Source: Capsicum annuum
Lineage: Eukaryota > Streptophyta > Magnoliopsida > Solanales > Solanaceae
DNA length: 64,000 nucleotides
Direction: 5' to 3'
Assembly: GCF_002878395.1 (NCBI RefSeq)
Contig: NC_061115.1
Coordinates: 93,768,848 to 93,832,847 of the forward strand
The notes under the pieces were generated by a model. The model did not search any database and had not been told where the DNA came from. It saw only the letters and a list, made by a program, of their open reading frames with translations. Shown piece after piece: positions 49,660-62,030 of the stretch. Each line of letters begins with the position of its first letter. Position 1 is the stretch's first letter. The translations under genes and the position numbers were made by a program.

Positions 49660-52147
49660 TATAAGACCCCACAAAATTCTTAGCTTAATTTAGTCCTTTA
49701 AGCTTGTTAAGAAGGGGTCCCAAACTTACAAAATTCTAGCTAAGTATTCAGACTTAGTGTTATTTTAGCCTTCAAAAGTTGGCAATCTTATTTTGCAACC
49801 TTTACGTCTATTAAATATTGATATTTGAGTTAATTCATGATCAGGAATATCAATAAGTGTTCCCAGATAAGTTTTAGATTTTTTGGACTTCGTTTGAAGC
49901 ACCTTTGGAATCCTAAACCAGTGAATCAACATGATCTTCACGTGTCGCATCGACTATATCATTGATAAAAGCATTCCCCAGCTTCTAATATCCAATTCTA
50001 GTGAACCGATGTGGATGCGATGTGGCACGTTGGCTATTACGTTGATGCCAACGACATGGTATGTCGGCCTACGCATTGATGGTTCAGTTTATAGTGTTTA
50101 AAAAGTCACGTCCTCATGTTTAATTAAGTCTTTTTCCCATGCCCTACAGCCCCCATAACACAAAATTTAGCCCACTTTTAGCAAGTTATATTCATTCTTT
50201 CACAAATTGCTCAAGAACAAAAACCCTAGGTGAATTAAATTCAAATTCAAGGTTCAAGATTCCACCGTTAATTTTCTAGAATTCACCAACTAAGGTATGT
50301 GAAGTGTTCATCCAAGGGTTTCTTCCACCCTTGGAGTCCAAGAAACTCTTTTAAAGCTCATGTAGAGTGATTTCATGATTTTTCATAATTTGAATTAAAG
50401 TGTATTCATGATTATTACTTAACTGGATTTTATTTCATGATTTATTACAAGATTCATGTAGAGTTAATTGATATGTGTGCTTTATCATGTGAGTTCATGT
50501 TGAAACTCTTGGAATTATGTAATTAGAATTGAATCACAATGCCTACATATTATTTTAATACTATGTGCATATATTATTCCCCACAAGTGTTTGATGAATT
50601 GTCCATATAAGTTGAATAGTGAAATTATATCATGTTAGCATGTTTGCAAGTTCATGTCATGCAAGTGTTTGCCTGAATGCCCAAATGAATGAATGATGAA
50701 TAAGTAGTTAGTTACCGTGTCTCAAGATTATGCCATGTGTCTTTTAAGTTTATGTTATCGAGTTCTGGGGGTATTTAATACCCGATAATTTAGCTGCTTG
50801 TTTAGAGCCATGGTCAGTGACAGAGTACAATCAGTCATGTCTCGATAGTAGAACTCAGTCAATTACAGAACTTACGAAAACTCAGTGAACTCAGAATCAG
50901 TCCAGCTCAATTCAATAAAATCAGTTCAGTTCAATTAAATAGTACAATCAGTAACAGTTCAGTCAAGCCTAGTATGAAGTAGTAAATTAGTTTAGTGTCC
51001 ATTCAGTTGGGAGTAGAATTTTGCACCGAGTGAACCCAAGGATAGGGGCTCACCTACCAGTAGAGGGTGTGGTCCTTGGAAGCAATCCTTCTATTCCAGA
51101 ACTACGTAGCCAGCGTAGGTTGAGATATCTCCCAGCAAGACTAGGGTTGATATATAAATCATTTGAGTTTTCCTACCAGCGAGGGTTAACGGAAGAGTTT
51201 TCTGTCAGATGAGGGTTAACTTACAACTTATCTTTACCCGTGGCATGGTATGGACACCCTTCCAACTAGGTTATAGGTTGGACCCCAAAACAGTTAGAGA
51301 AAAAGAATGTCCATTAAATAATTATTTCCCACAGTCCCAATTTTAGATTCAGTCTCAATATGGAACTCAGTTTAATTTCGCAGATTTAGGTCTGTCAGAC
51401 ACAGTCACTCAGCTCTTTACGGGACTCAGTATAGTTCTAAAAAATAAAGACTGTCAGATACAGTCATTCAGTTACCAGTAATTCAGTATTAGTATACTTA
51501 TATATCAGTTAATCAACATTCAAATTTAGTATTTAGTGTTATTACAATCTCAGTACAGTTTACATATTTATGCATGTACTCTCATTCAGTCATACACATG
51601 ATATTCAGTTAGTATTGGTCATGCATATGAACCCATGCATTTCAGCCTACCTCACTGAGTGTACCAATACATTCAAAGTATTGATGCATACCTTTCTTTT
51701 GCGCTATGATGTCTTACATCATAGGTTTAGACATACGGGCTCCCGAGCACCCTTATCAGTTCAGATTATCAGCAAATAGAGTTAGTGGTGAGTCCTCATA
51801 GATTGAGGACACGATTGTTTTTAGTATCTCAATTCATTTTCAGTAGTCAAAGTTAGTTGGGGGCTTGTCCTATCAACTCCACAGTTCAGATAGTTTAGAG
51901 GCTTTTCAGACTAGAGTATTTTCAGATAGTTGTTCAGATTTCAGTATTGATGTTCAGTTTTGGTATTATGATACTATAAACAGTATTTATTCAGATTTGA
52001 ACCTTATGGCCAGTTTTTCACCTACTTTACACATATTTGCCATATTATTATTCAGTTATTGTAGCAGGTACCAGTCATGGTTAGCTTATAGTCCTTTGGG
52101 ATTATGAGCATGGTGTAGCATCCAGAGTACAGACTCGGGGCATTTCA
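49660..52147 (+). mobile_element. 5' LTR of the gag-only gypsy element
   Basis: 2,488 bp, matches 55,705-58,189. It has a CpG-containing block near 49,940-50,090, then a TCAGT-rich half (50,810-51,960). The end GGGGCATTTCA differs from GGGGTGTTACA in the 3' copy. Confidence 0.92.
51792..51810 (+). promoter_or_regulatory. Conserved LTR stem-loop (gag-only gypsy, 5' LTR)
   Basis: GTCCTCA, loop TAGAT, TGAGGAC: a perfect 7-bp stem ending 337 nt before the LTR end. The 3' LTR copy is at 57,833-57,851 with one change in the right arm. Confidence 0.6.
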
Positions 52148-52149
52148 AA

Positions 52150-52164
52150 CTTAGTATCAAAGCC
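52150..52164 (+). other. Primer binding site of the gag-only gypsy element
   Basis: CTTAGTATCAAAGCC, a degenerate form of CTTGGTATCAGAGCC, two bases past the LTR end. Confidence 0.75.
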
Positions 52165-52370
52165 TAAGGTTCCACAGATTCCTAGGAAGTCTGAAATTCG
52201 CATCTAGTAGAGTCTTATGCTTGGGTGTGTTGTGCGCCATACTTATGGATGAGAGGCAACAAGATGTTTTAGAAAAAGTTTTCCTTCTTTCAATATTTAT
52301 GTCATGTGAGTGAGCATGAGCTCCAGTAAAACTCTTAGTCTAATCTGCTTCTTTCTTTCACTTACAGAAC

Positions 52371-53430
52371 ATGCCTCCCAAAAGAACTAACAAAATAAGG
52401 GCTGAAAATCAGTCAGCACCTCAGTCCATTCAGGCAGATCCCCTGGACGAGCATGTCTCTCATACAGAATTCAGGGCTACATTCACTACTCTAGCCAATT
52501 CAGTCGCAACTCAGCATGAAAGGCCAGCTGCTTTTTTGGCCAACCCAGTGGCCAATACTGCTGTAACCAGGATTCGGGACTTCACCTTAATAAATCCTCC
52601 CTTATTCTTAGGTTTTAATTCTAAGGAGGATCCACCGAAGTTCCTCGATCAGGTTCAAAAAGTCACAGATATCATGGGAGTGACTTCCAGTAAGAGTGTT
52701 GAGTTAGCTACCTATAAGATATAAGATATAGACCATACATAGTTTAAGTAGTGAAAGGTAGACTGGGGTACAGATGCAGAGCCCATAGAATGGGAAAAGT
52801 TTGCTACGGCCTTCTTAAATAGATTCTTCCCCTTAGAGCTGAAAGAAGCCAAGGTGTTAGAGTTCAGCAATCTCAGGAAAGGCAATATGAGTGTGAAAGA
52901 GTATTCTCTCAAGTTTATTGAATTAGCTAGATATGCTCCTCATGTAGTGGTAGACAATAGATCATGAATGAGTAAGTTTGTGTCTAGGGTATCATGTAGA
53001 GTGGTTAAGGAGTGAAGGACTGTGATATTAATTTTGGGATATAGACATATCTAGGCTTATGATCTATGCTCAACAGATTAAGGAATATAAACTTAAGAAG
53101 AAGGAGAGAGAAAATAAAAGAGCCAAAATGGGTAGCTTTAGTTTTTCCCAGCCAAGGTCAGAGGGTGGTAACTGTTCTCGATTTAGTCAGAAGTTTTCAT
53201 CCCCAGTTCCATCTTCAGCTAGCATACCAGTACCAAGGTTTAAGAATGACAGTCATGATAGGGCGCCAAGCTCCAAAAGCCCAGAGTAGTGCAAGCAGTA
53301 TTCGTACTAATCCGCTTTGCGAAGAATATGGTAAAAATCATAAGGGTATGTGTAGATTCGGCAGTGATGTGTGTTTTGGATATGGTGAGTCAGGTAACAG
53401 AGTTGGAGACTTTCCTAAGGTTGGTCTATG
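52371..53430 (+). pseudogene. Gypsy gag pseudogene
   Basis: Starts MPPKRTNKIRAENQ at 52,371, open for 117 codons with HTEFRATFTTLANSVATQ and INPPLFLGFNSKEDPPKFLD. Stops follow at 52,722 onward. Then EWEKFATAFLNRFFPLELKE, NLRKGNMSVKEYSLKFIELA and RYAP, the Retrotrans_gag core. The zinc knuckle is damaged: CFGYGESGNRVGDFP instead of C-x2-C-x4-H-x4-C. It packages the element RNA in live relatives. Confidence 0.87.
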
Positions 53431-53599
53431 AAGTCAGCACAGTCGTCCTTATCTCAGTCCGGTTGCTTGAATCAGCAGGGTGTCACTTCTAGTATCGCTA
53501 GTGGGCAGCACCCAAATAGGCTTTATGCACTTCAGTCCAGGCAAGATCGAGAAAGCTCCCCTAATGTAGCCACTGGTATGTTATAGACCTCTCATTTAC

Positions 53600-53800
53600 A
53601 TGTTTATATCTCATCAGATCCAGAGGCTTCTCTGTATTTTGTAACTCTTTACATAGTAGTTAACTTTAAAGTCAAACCAAATATTAACAAAACCTTTCTG
53701 AGCCTTTACCTCAGTAGTTCAGTCTATCATAGCCCGGCTGGTATACAGGAACTGTTTGATTATGATATCTCAGGAATTCAGGCTTCTAGATTTCGGTAGT
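53600..53800 (+). pseudogene. Protease remnant of the gag-only gypsy element
   Basis: PEASLYFVTLYIVVNFKVKP matches the start of the plant gypsy protease (usual P-G-A-S/T-L-S-F-V-T). The frame collapses after about 60 codons. Nothing further of pol is readable. Confidence 0.7.
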
Positions 53801-55688
53801 AGTATTATTATATGTAGAAAAGTAATGGGTGGGAATGATTCCCAACCTGTATTTACCTCAGTTTAAATTTTTGAACTTCAGTCATTATGATACCTATGCA
53901 TGTTTTACGTCTCAGCTCCATAAAAATAGCTTATATTCACACACTTTCCATAGAATCGTATGTGTTTCCAGTTCTTAGTATGAGAAGTTCCAATTCACTT
54001 AGTAGTACGAATCATGTTCCATGAAAAATCCAAACTCAGGTCATGCAGCTCATGAGTTCTGCATTCACGCCTTACAGTGTGTTCAATTCCAGTTACCAGC
54101 TGAATTGTAGTCTTAGTTACAGTCTTAGTTATAGTGTCAGTCTCAGTCCAATAATCAGATCAGAAACTCAGTTCAGTTTTAGGTTTTCTCGACCATAGCA
54201 TACAGTTATTAGTTGCTTAGTTATTAGTATTTCAGTACCTCAGCTTACAAAATATTTTAGAACCATGTTATATTCTTGGTCTTGCATTCTCAAATAATAC
54301 AGCTTTCATAAATTCATGCTCAGTTATCTCATATTACCCAGTCAGTCCTTACCTCATATACATGATACTCTACAGTTTTAGTCCAGTTATTTAGACTAAG
54401 TACAGTTCAGTCTTGCAGACCCAGTATTCAGCTATTAGTTATTTAGTTAATCTGATAAGTTAGTATGCTTATGCATTCGTGCACAGCGCCCAGGTGAATA
54501 TTTTTTAATAGTCCCAAGTGAAGTGTCGTACTAAGGTGGAGATTATAGTTGAGAGAGTATTCAAGGGATATGTCTAAGCTTGAAAATTTGTAGTTGTAGT
54601 GCATAAGTCTTAGTCACTCTATCTTAGATGATGATTCATAGGCCTTGCCTCATATTACAAAATTCTAGCTACGTTGTGATGTCTTATTCAGATAATGCCA
54701 AGCTTTCATTGCTCCCTAAAGTTTTTGGAAACTCAATAAAAAAATAGTGTCAAAGAAATGCTCCAGTCAAAAATAAGTATTTAGTATGAGTTAAACCGTA
54801 AAGGCAGTAATTCAGTTTAGCAGTCAGATGGAAAAATTTGTGTGATGTGGTTTTCCTTCTTTCCATCTAGTTGCACTATCCGATCTCATGAATGGAACTA
54901 TTCTAAGATGGACCAACTAGGTAGTTGCATGTTCAGCACAGTTCATGTATCATATCTCAGTTTCAGGCCCCAGATATTTAGTTACAATTCAATTCATAGA
55001 TGCCTTATGCATCACCCCAGTTTTCCTTAGTATCTCAGCCAAGTCAGTATTCTTCAAGGGACGTAATGTCCTAAGGGGGAGATGCACTATATCCTCGATC
55101 TTTCATGTCCTAAACCTCCTAATTCTCTTTATAAAACAAATCTAGTTTGGAGTGATGGGTACTCATAAGTTGACCCTCAAGTTCCAATCTCAGTCGTATG
55201 CCACGTATTCAAGGGGGCTCAGTTTATTTCACGATATTCAGTTCATGTATCATGTTCTAGTCTCAGTCATGTTCTCATGTTCCCATTCATGCATGCTCCA
55301 AAAATGATCTTGAGTTTATCAGTATTTTTCAGTTTAAGTAATAGTTTTTCCTTAAGCTTATTCAGTTTCATGCTCAGATTTTCCATTACAAACTTAGTAT
55401 CAGTTACCATTGCATATTCAGTCATATGTTCATGACTCAGTTCAGTCATGTATTCATGTATCAGATATGCATGTTCATCATGAGAAACTCAGCTTATCAA
55501 TAATCCCAGTCATGCATTCATGAATCAACTCAATCATGTACTCATGCATCAGATATGCATATTCAGTATGAAATTCATCATGTCAGTAATGTCAGTCATA
55601 TAATCATGTTTAGGATATTCATGTCTAGTAAGTAAGTTTAGTCTACTAGTATTCTCAGCTAAGTCAGTCTCATTCGAGGACGAATGTT
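53801..55688. other. Noncoding interior of the gag-only gypsy element
   Basis: About 1.9 kb dominated by CAGT/TCAGT, ATTCATG and CATGTATCAG-type words. No RT (xxDD), RNase H or integrase motif on either strand. The 3' part has several near-repeats of TCATG with 20-60 bp spacing (55,260-55,600). Confidence 0.6.
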
Positions 55689-55704
55689 CCCAAGGGGGAG
55701 ATAT
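55689..55704 (+). other. Polypurine tract
   Basis: CCAAGGGGGAGATAT before the 3' LTR, preceded by GAGGACGAATGTTCC. Confidence 0.82.
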
Positions 55705-58189
55705 TATACGACCCCATGAAATTCTCATATTAATTCAGTCCTTTAATCTTGTTAAGAGAGGGTCCCAACTATGAAAATTCCAGCTAAGTATTCAGACTTA
55801 GTGTTATTTTAGCCTTCAAAAGTTGGCAATCTTATTTTGCAACCTTCACGTCCATTAAATGTTGATATATGAGTTAATTCATGATCAGGAATGTCCATAG
55901 GTATTTTCGTACAAGTTTTGGATTTTTTGGACTTCGTTTGAAGCACCTTTGGAATCATACACTAGTGAATCAATATGATCTTGACGCATCGCATCGACTA
56001 TCGCATTGATAAAAGTTTTCCCTAGCTCCCAGCATCTAATTCTAGTGAACCGACACAGACTCAACATGTCGTGTTGCTATCGCATCGATGCCAATGATGC
56101 AATGTGTCGGCCTGTGTATCAATGGTTCAGCTTACAGTCTTTAAAAAGCTGTGTTTTCAGGGTTAATTAAGTCTTTTTCCCATTCCCTTCAACCCTCATA
56201 ACATGAAATTTATCCCTCTTTTAGCAAGTAATTTTCATTCTTTAACAAATTGCTCAAGAACAAAAACCCTAAGTGAATTAAATTCAAATTCAAGGCTCAA
56301 GATTCCAACGTTAATTTTCCAGAATTCACCAACTAATGTATGTGAAGTGTTCATCCAAGGGTTCCTTCCACCCTTAGAGTCCAAGAAACTCTTTTAAAGC
56401 TCATGTAGAGTGATTTCATGATTTTCCATAATTTGAATTAAAGTGTATTCATGATTATTACTTAATTGGTTTCTGTTTCATGATTTATTATAAGATTCAT
56501 GTAGAGTTAATTCATATGTGTGCTTTATCATGTGAGTTCATGTTGAAACTCTTGGAATTGTGTAATTGGAATTGAATTACGATACCTACATATTGTTTTA
56601 ATATTATATGCATATATTATATCCCACAAGTGTTTTATGAATTGTAGATGTAAGTTAAATAGTCAAATTATATCATGTTAGCATGTATGCAAGTTCATGT
56701 CATGCAAGTGTTTGCTTGAATGCCCAAATGAATGAATGATGACTAAGTAGTTAGTTACCATGTCTCAAGATTATGCCATGTCTTTTAAGTTTACGTTATT
56801 GAGTCCTGGGGGTATTTAATACTCGATAATTTAGTTGTTTGTCTAGAGCCATGGTCAATCACAAAGTAGAATTAGTCATGTCTCGATTAGTAGAATTCAA
56901 TCAGTTACAGAACTTAGGAAAATTCAGCGAACTCAGAATCAGTCCAGCTCAATTCAGTAAAAATCAATTCAGTTCAGTTAAACAGTATAATTAATAATAG
57001 TTTAGTCAAGCCTAGTATGAACTAGTAAATCAGTTCAGAGTCCATTCAATTGGGAGTAGGATTCAGCATCGAGAGAACCCAACGATGGGGGCTCACCTTC
57101 CAGTAAAGGGTGTAGTCCTTAGAAGCAATCCTTGCATTCCAGAACTACATAGCCAGCGTAGGTTGATATATCTCCCTGCAAGACTAGGGGTGATATATAT
57201 CTTATTTGAGTTTTCCTACCAGTGAGGTTTGACGGAAGTGATTCCTATCAGATGAGGGTTAACTTACAACTTGTCTCTACTCGTGGCACGGTATGGACAC
57301 CCTTCCAATTGGGTTAAGGGTTGGACCCCAAATCAGTTAGAGAAGGGGCATGTCGATTAGATGATTACTTCCCATAGTCTCAATTTCAGATTCATTCTCA
57401 GTATGGAACTCAGTTCAATTTCGCAGATTTAGGACTGTAAGACATAGTCACTCAGCTCTGTTTCGGACTCAGTATAGTTCCATAGAATCAAGACTGTCAG
57501 ATACAGTCATTCAGTTACCAGTAATTTACTATTAGTATACTCGGATATCAGTTAATCAGTATTCAGATTCAGTATTCCGTGTTATTACGATCTCAGTACA
57601 GTTTACATATTCATGCATGTACTCTCATTTAGTCATACATATGATATTCAGTTAGTATTGTTCATGCATATGAATCTATGCATTTCAGCCTACCTCACTA
57701 ATCATACCAGTATATTATAGTGTTGAGCATACCTTTGTTTTATGTTATGATGTCTTATATCATAGGTTCAGATGCACGGGCTCCCGAGCACCCTTAGCAG
57801 TTCAGATTCTCAGCACAAAGAGTTAGTGGTGAGTCCTCATAGGTCGAGGACATGATTTTTTTAGCATCTCAGTTCATTTTCAATAGTTGGAGTTAGTTGG
57901 GGGCTTATCCCATCGACTCCACAGTTCAGACAGTTTAGAGAATTTTCATGCTAGAGTATTTTTAGACTGTTGTTCAGATTTCAGTATTAATGTTTAGTTT
58001 TGGTATTATAATACCGTAAACAGTAATTATTTCAGATTTGAACCTTATGGCCAATTTTTTGCCTACTTCACACATATTTACCGTATTATTATTCAGTTAT
58101 TGCAGCAGGTACTAGTCATAGGTTAGCTTGTGGTCCTTCGGGATTATGAGCACTATGTATTATCCAGGGTATAGACTCGGGGTGTTACA
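55705..58189 (+). mobile_element. 3' LTR of the gag-only gypsy element
   Basis: 2,485 bp. It starts TATACGACCCC and ends GGGGTGTTACA. It is closely similar to 49,660-52,147, with scattered, mainly transition-like differences. Confidence 0.92.
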
Positions 58190-58696
58190 ATCTCACACGG
58201 CTCCTAAGTGATAAAAGAAAGAAGAACCCATTTTCTTTCTTTTTTGATTACCTTCCTCGCGTATGTAAAAGACCAAATCCATTCAATTTCTAAAAAGGAT
58301 TACTAATCCTTAACTTTTTTAGGAATCCTTCATCAGTGGTTGTAATGATTGATTTTTGCAATCTTTTTGACCTTGTTTTCATAGGAGAAAGTCAGAAAGA
58401 TTGAGAAATAGAACCATCTGATTTAATTCATTCTCAATAGCCACAAGATGATCATCTTAGGGTGATCCTTTAATCGACGGATGTTCTTATTACACTCATA
58501 TTCTTTGATAGATGAGAACCAACTATGTAGAATCTACTTCAAGAATTCAAGTTTTGTATATGTAATTAGTTAGATCCTTTGTAGGAACTACCAATAATAA
58601 GGAAATTGCAAAATAGATCTGTTTATCATAAAGAGATTCATCATTATTGACCCTGCTTCACCTTAATTGTTATTTGAACAAGTAAAAGTTTTTTCT
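58190..58696 (-). pseudogene. ndhB group II intron, main part
   Basis: Noncoding minus-strand DNA between ndhB exon 1 and the gypsy insertion. It ends (minus sense) with CTTAGGAGCCGTGTGAGAT, the 5' arm of domain V, which is completed at 49,634-49,659. No clear GTGYG start is seen next to exon 1, so the 5' end of the intron may be altered. Confidence 0.72.
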
Positions 58697-59569
58697 TGGT
58701 CCGAGTGGGGATTGCATTTCTCTTCTACATGTCCATGGAGTTTTAAAAAGTCCAAACATCTCAGAGATAAATAGGGAGGTAGGAATTTCTTGAATGAACC
58801 GCACTCCTCCATATACGTCAGGAGTCCATTGATGAGAAGGGGTTGGGGAAAGGTTTAACACAATTCCTATGGTAATGAATATGAGCACAACTGGAATTCC
58901 TGGGGATTTAAATATTTATGTATTGATAAGACCGTTTACTATTTCTTAAAGCTCAATCTCTCCCCAGGATGAACCATATAGCCAAGAGAAACTATGAACC
59001 AGAATAGAACTTCCCTACCCATGAGTAAATATTTTATAGTAGCCTAATTAAATCGAACATCTTTCTTGGTATATCTAAATAATAGGTAAGAGCATAAACT
59101 AAAACATTCTGGGGATACAAAGATAGTTATTAAATCATTAGCACCGCATAAGAGCATTCCCCCTAAAGTAGCAGTTAATATGAATAAGAGAAACTCTGTT
59201 ATAGCCATTTCTGTACATTCAATGTACTCTACAGATAGAGGAATACATAGAGTTGAACATAGTAAAATAAAAAATTAAAAGATTTTGTTAAAATTAGAAA
59301 CTTCCTAAAAAACTAATCATAGGTTCTTCTCTCCATCGGAACAATAGGGTCATTATGGTCATTACTAAACATGTTGAAGAGATGAAATATAAAAAAGGTA
59401 TATCTTTTTTATCAGAGGTTGAATCGATCATTAGAAAAAGAATTAGGCCAAAAATTAGGATACATTCTGGGAAAATCAAACTTCCATTGAAGAGAAGCAA
59501 ATGAAAGGCTTTCATCAAAATTCTCGTAAAATTGAGAACGAAGTTTTCATTCTGTACATGCCAGATCAT
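58697..59569 (-). pseudogene. ndhB: Plastid ndhB exon 1 copy
   Basis: A subunit of the thylakoid NDH complex in its home genome. The minus strand starts [18 protein letters not shown] at 59,569 and continues [20 protein letters not shown] and [12 protein letters not shown]. After a frameshifted middle with [14 protein letters not shown] and [12 protein letters not shown] sequence, it ends with [37 protein letters not shown] at 58,697. Nearly the whole exon is present with several frame breaks. It lies beside rps7 as in the plastid inverted repeat. Confidence 0.9.
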
Positions 59570-59846
59570 GAATTAGTAACTACTTCCAATTAAAAGAAAG
59601 TCCCAATTGTGTCGAACTTTTTTGGAATAGTTATGTAATCTCCATGAATAGGATGAAATTTTATTCTATGATATTTACATGAGGTTCCTCTTTAAGAAAG
59701 CCCCCGAGAGGGCTTAGTTGATCCATGATTTATGTTTCATCTTTCATTTTCTTTTTATTTGTTACGAGAAATCTATCAATCAATTTTGATTCCTTCTTTT
59801 TATCTAGATTCTTTTTCGATCGAGATGTATAGATCCTATTCATTGA

Positions 59847-60309
59847 TTAACAAAAATGTGTAAAATCTCTATTTCTCTATGCCATTCTATGAGTCTCTTT
59901 CTTTTTATGTATGGAATCGTCACTCCCTTTGGAAGCATCCAATAATTCGGAACTTAATTTGAAAACCATATTTTGACCCAGACATTTTTGGGATGTCGCT
60001 AATAAACCAAAAAATGGCAAGTGTTTTTCCTTGTGTGGATCCTATTTCAATGGGAACTTGATGAGTCGATCCACCTAAACGCCTTTCTTTTACTGTTATA
60101 TCGGGAGTTACTCCACGTATTCCTTGACATAAAAGGGGTACTGGATTTCTGTCTGTCTTTTGTTGAATCTTTTTCATGGCTTGATAGAAAGATAAGCCAA
60201 TGATTTTTTTCGTATTTCAGAATACGGTTAACCAAAACATGTTAACTAATCGATTACAATAAATTGGATAAGATTTTTCTCTTTTTTCTGTAGTACCTGG
60301 ACGTGACAT
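59847..60309 (-). pseudogene. rps7: Plastid rps7 copy
   Basis: Ribosomal protein S7 of plastids. The minus strand starts MSRPGTTEKREKSYPIYCNR at 60,309, followed by VNRIL, then AMKKIQQKT..-type sequence, [20 protein letters not shown] and [14 protein letters not shown]. It ends KETHRMA, a stop, RDFTHF near 59,850. Frameshifts near 60,235 and 60,175 and a stop in the tail disable it. The spacing and order rps12 end, rps7, ndhB match the plastid inverted repeat. Confidence 0.88.
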
Positions 60310-60362
60310 GAGCATGAAAGGGGTTCAAGAATCCGTTTTCTTTTTATAAAGGCTAAAATCAC

Positions 60363-60390
60363 TTATTGTGTTTTTTACCCCTGAACTACA
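60363..60390 (-). pseudogene. Possible plastid rps12 3' terminal exon remnant
   Basis: The minus strand has GGGGTAAAAAACACAATAAG and then GTGATTTTAGCC upstream of rps7. This resembles the short last exon of plastid rps12 (ending G-V-K-K-P-K) and its spacer. It is short, so support is limited. Confidence 0.42.
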
Positions 60391-60453
60391 CAAGTGGTTT
60401 CCTTGGAAAAGTTCTATTAGGTTCTTAGTAGAAATCGGCGACCTTTTCTTCTT

Positions 60454-62030
60454 TTACTTCACATAGCTTTTCGTCTCCTTGATAGCTGAAAGTTCTCTAA
60501 AAGTATGAAAGGCTAGAGTACTTTGTACCATCCATTCCGGTGTGGTTGGATTCTGTTCAACAACCCAAGGACTTGGAGCACATCTTTTATTCTTTCCATT
60601 TCTTGAAGTGATTCTTACGACACGAAGAAATGACAAATCCCAACTATGGATATGTAAGAGCCAAAACTGCTAAGGCCATTCCATCTAGTGTAAGCATTTG
60701 GATAATCTGGAATACGACGTGGCATACTCGAAAGCCCTAAGAAATTAATAGGAAAGAAGGTCACATTAACCCCAAAAAATATGATCCAAAAATAGATTTG
60801 ACCTAAAGTTTTAGGGTATGTCCCACCAAAGATTTTACCTACCCAATAGTGAAATCCTATAAATAAAGAAAAAACGGCTCCCATAGAAAGTACATAATGG
60901 AAATGTGAAACCACATAATAAGTACATGTAGAGAAATGTCTAACCCAGAATTTTCCAGAACTATTCCAGTGATTCCTCCTATGGTGAACAAAAAAATGAA
61001 CCCTACAACGAATAGCATGGGTGTTTTGTATTGTATCGAACCCCCCACATGGCAGTGATCCAACTAAAGATTTTGATTCCAGTGGGGACAGCTATGATCA
61101 TGGTAGCTGCAATAAAGTGGGCATGGGTATCAATGTCTAAGCCCACAGTAGACATATGATGAGCCCAAACAAGAAATCCAAGAACACCTATACTGATCAT
61201 GGCATAAACTATGCCTAGATACTCGAAAACTGGTTTTCCCAAAAAATTTGAAATGATATGACTTATATTACCGGATCTAGATAGAATGGGAATATACACC
61301 TATGGATGATCGAAGAACAAAAAGAGATACTGGCATAATATGAGTTCTCCTCCTCCAGCGGGATCAAAAAAGGTTGTATTAAAGTTTTGATTGGTTAATA
61401 CCATAGTAAATGCACCTGGAAGTACTGAAAGTAATAATAAAAGTGGGAATGTTTTCACTAGAATGGACCACACAAATACAGGTGATCTATGCATAGTCAT
61501 TCTAGGTTCACGCATGTTGAAGATAGTTGTTATTAAATTATTAGAACTTAAAATGGATGAAACACCAGATAGATGAAGACTAGAAATTGCTAAATCAACT
61601 ACTCCTCTAGAATGGCTGCTAAATACTACTTAAGGGCGAATAGACCATCCACCCAGTGCCTCTACCCACTCCTACTAAGGCGGAACTTAATAGGATCAAG
61701 ACACTTGAAGGCAACAACTAAAATGAAATATTATTTAATTGTGGAAATGTCATGTCAAACGCACCTATCAGAATCCGAATAGACCAATTACAAAATCCAC
61801 CTATCATCACCGGCATAACAATAAAAAAGATCATTAAAAAAGCATGAGTCATTATTAAAACATTATACCAAGAATTTGATCATCGGGTTATGCTAATTCC
61901 ATATGAATTAGTACTAAGAAGCATGTGCCCATCACTCCAGCAATAGCACCAAAGGTGAAATAAAGAGTCCCTATATCCTTGGGGTTAGTGAAGAATAGCC
62001 ATCGGACCAGATTTCTAATAAAATTAAGAT
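60454..62030 (-). pseudogene. cox1: Mitochondrial cox1 copy in the nucleus
   Basis: Cytochrome c oxidase subunit 1, minus strand. [19 protein letters not shown] near 62,010 is close to the N-terminus; the start codon is missing. Then [15 protein letters not shown] and [13 protein letters not shown] (61,300-61,515), [20 protein letters not shown] with [11 protein letters not shown] (61,003-61,299), [34 protein letters not shown], and the C-terminus [14 protein letters not shown] then [15 protein letters not shown] with stop at 60,454. Haem-ligand His positions are partly kept. A short deletion lies near 61,880 and several frameshifts and stops are present. No group I intron interrupts it. Confidence 0.93.

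Larger units (their letters stand above)
49660..58189 (+). mobile_element. Gypsy LTR element with gag and protease remnant only
   Basis: 8.53 kb, LTRs at 49,660-52,147 and 55,705-58,189, perfect ATCTC duplication (49,655-49,659 and 58,190-58,194). The interior has a primer site, gag, a protease scrap and then about 1.9 kb without reverse transcriptase, RNase H or integrase motifs. It is therefore non-autonomous. Both LTRs start TATA(A/C)GACCCC in place of TG. Related by eye to the solo LTR at 14,551-17,390. It is inserted in organelle-derived DNA, so it is younger than that transfer. Confidence 0.9.
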
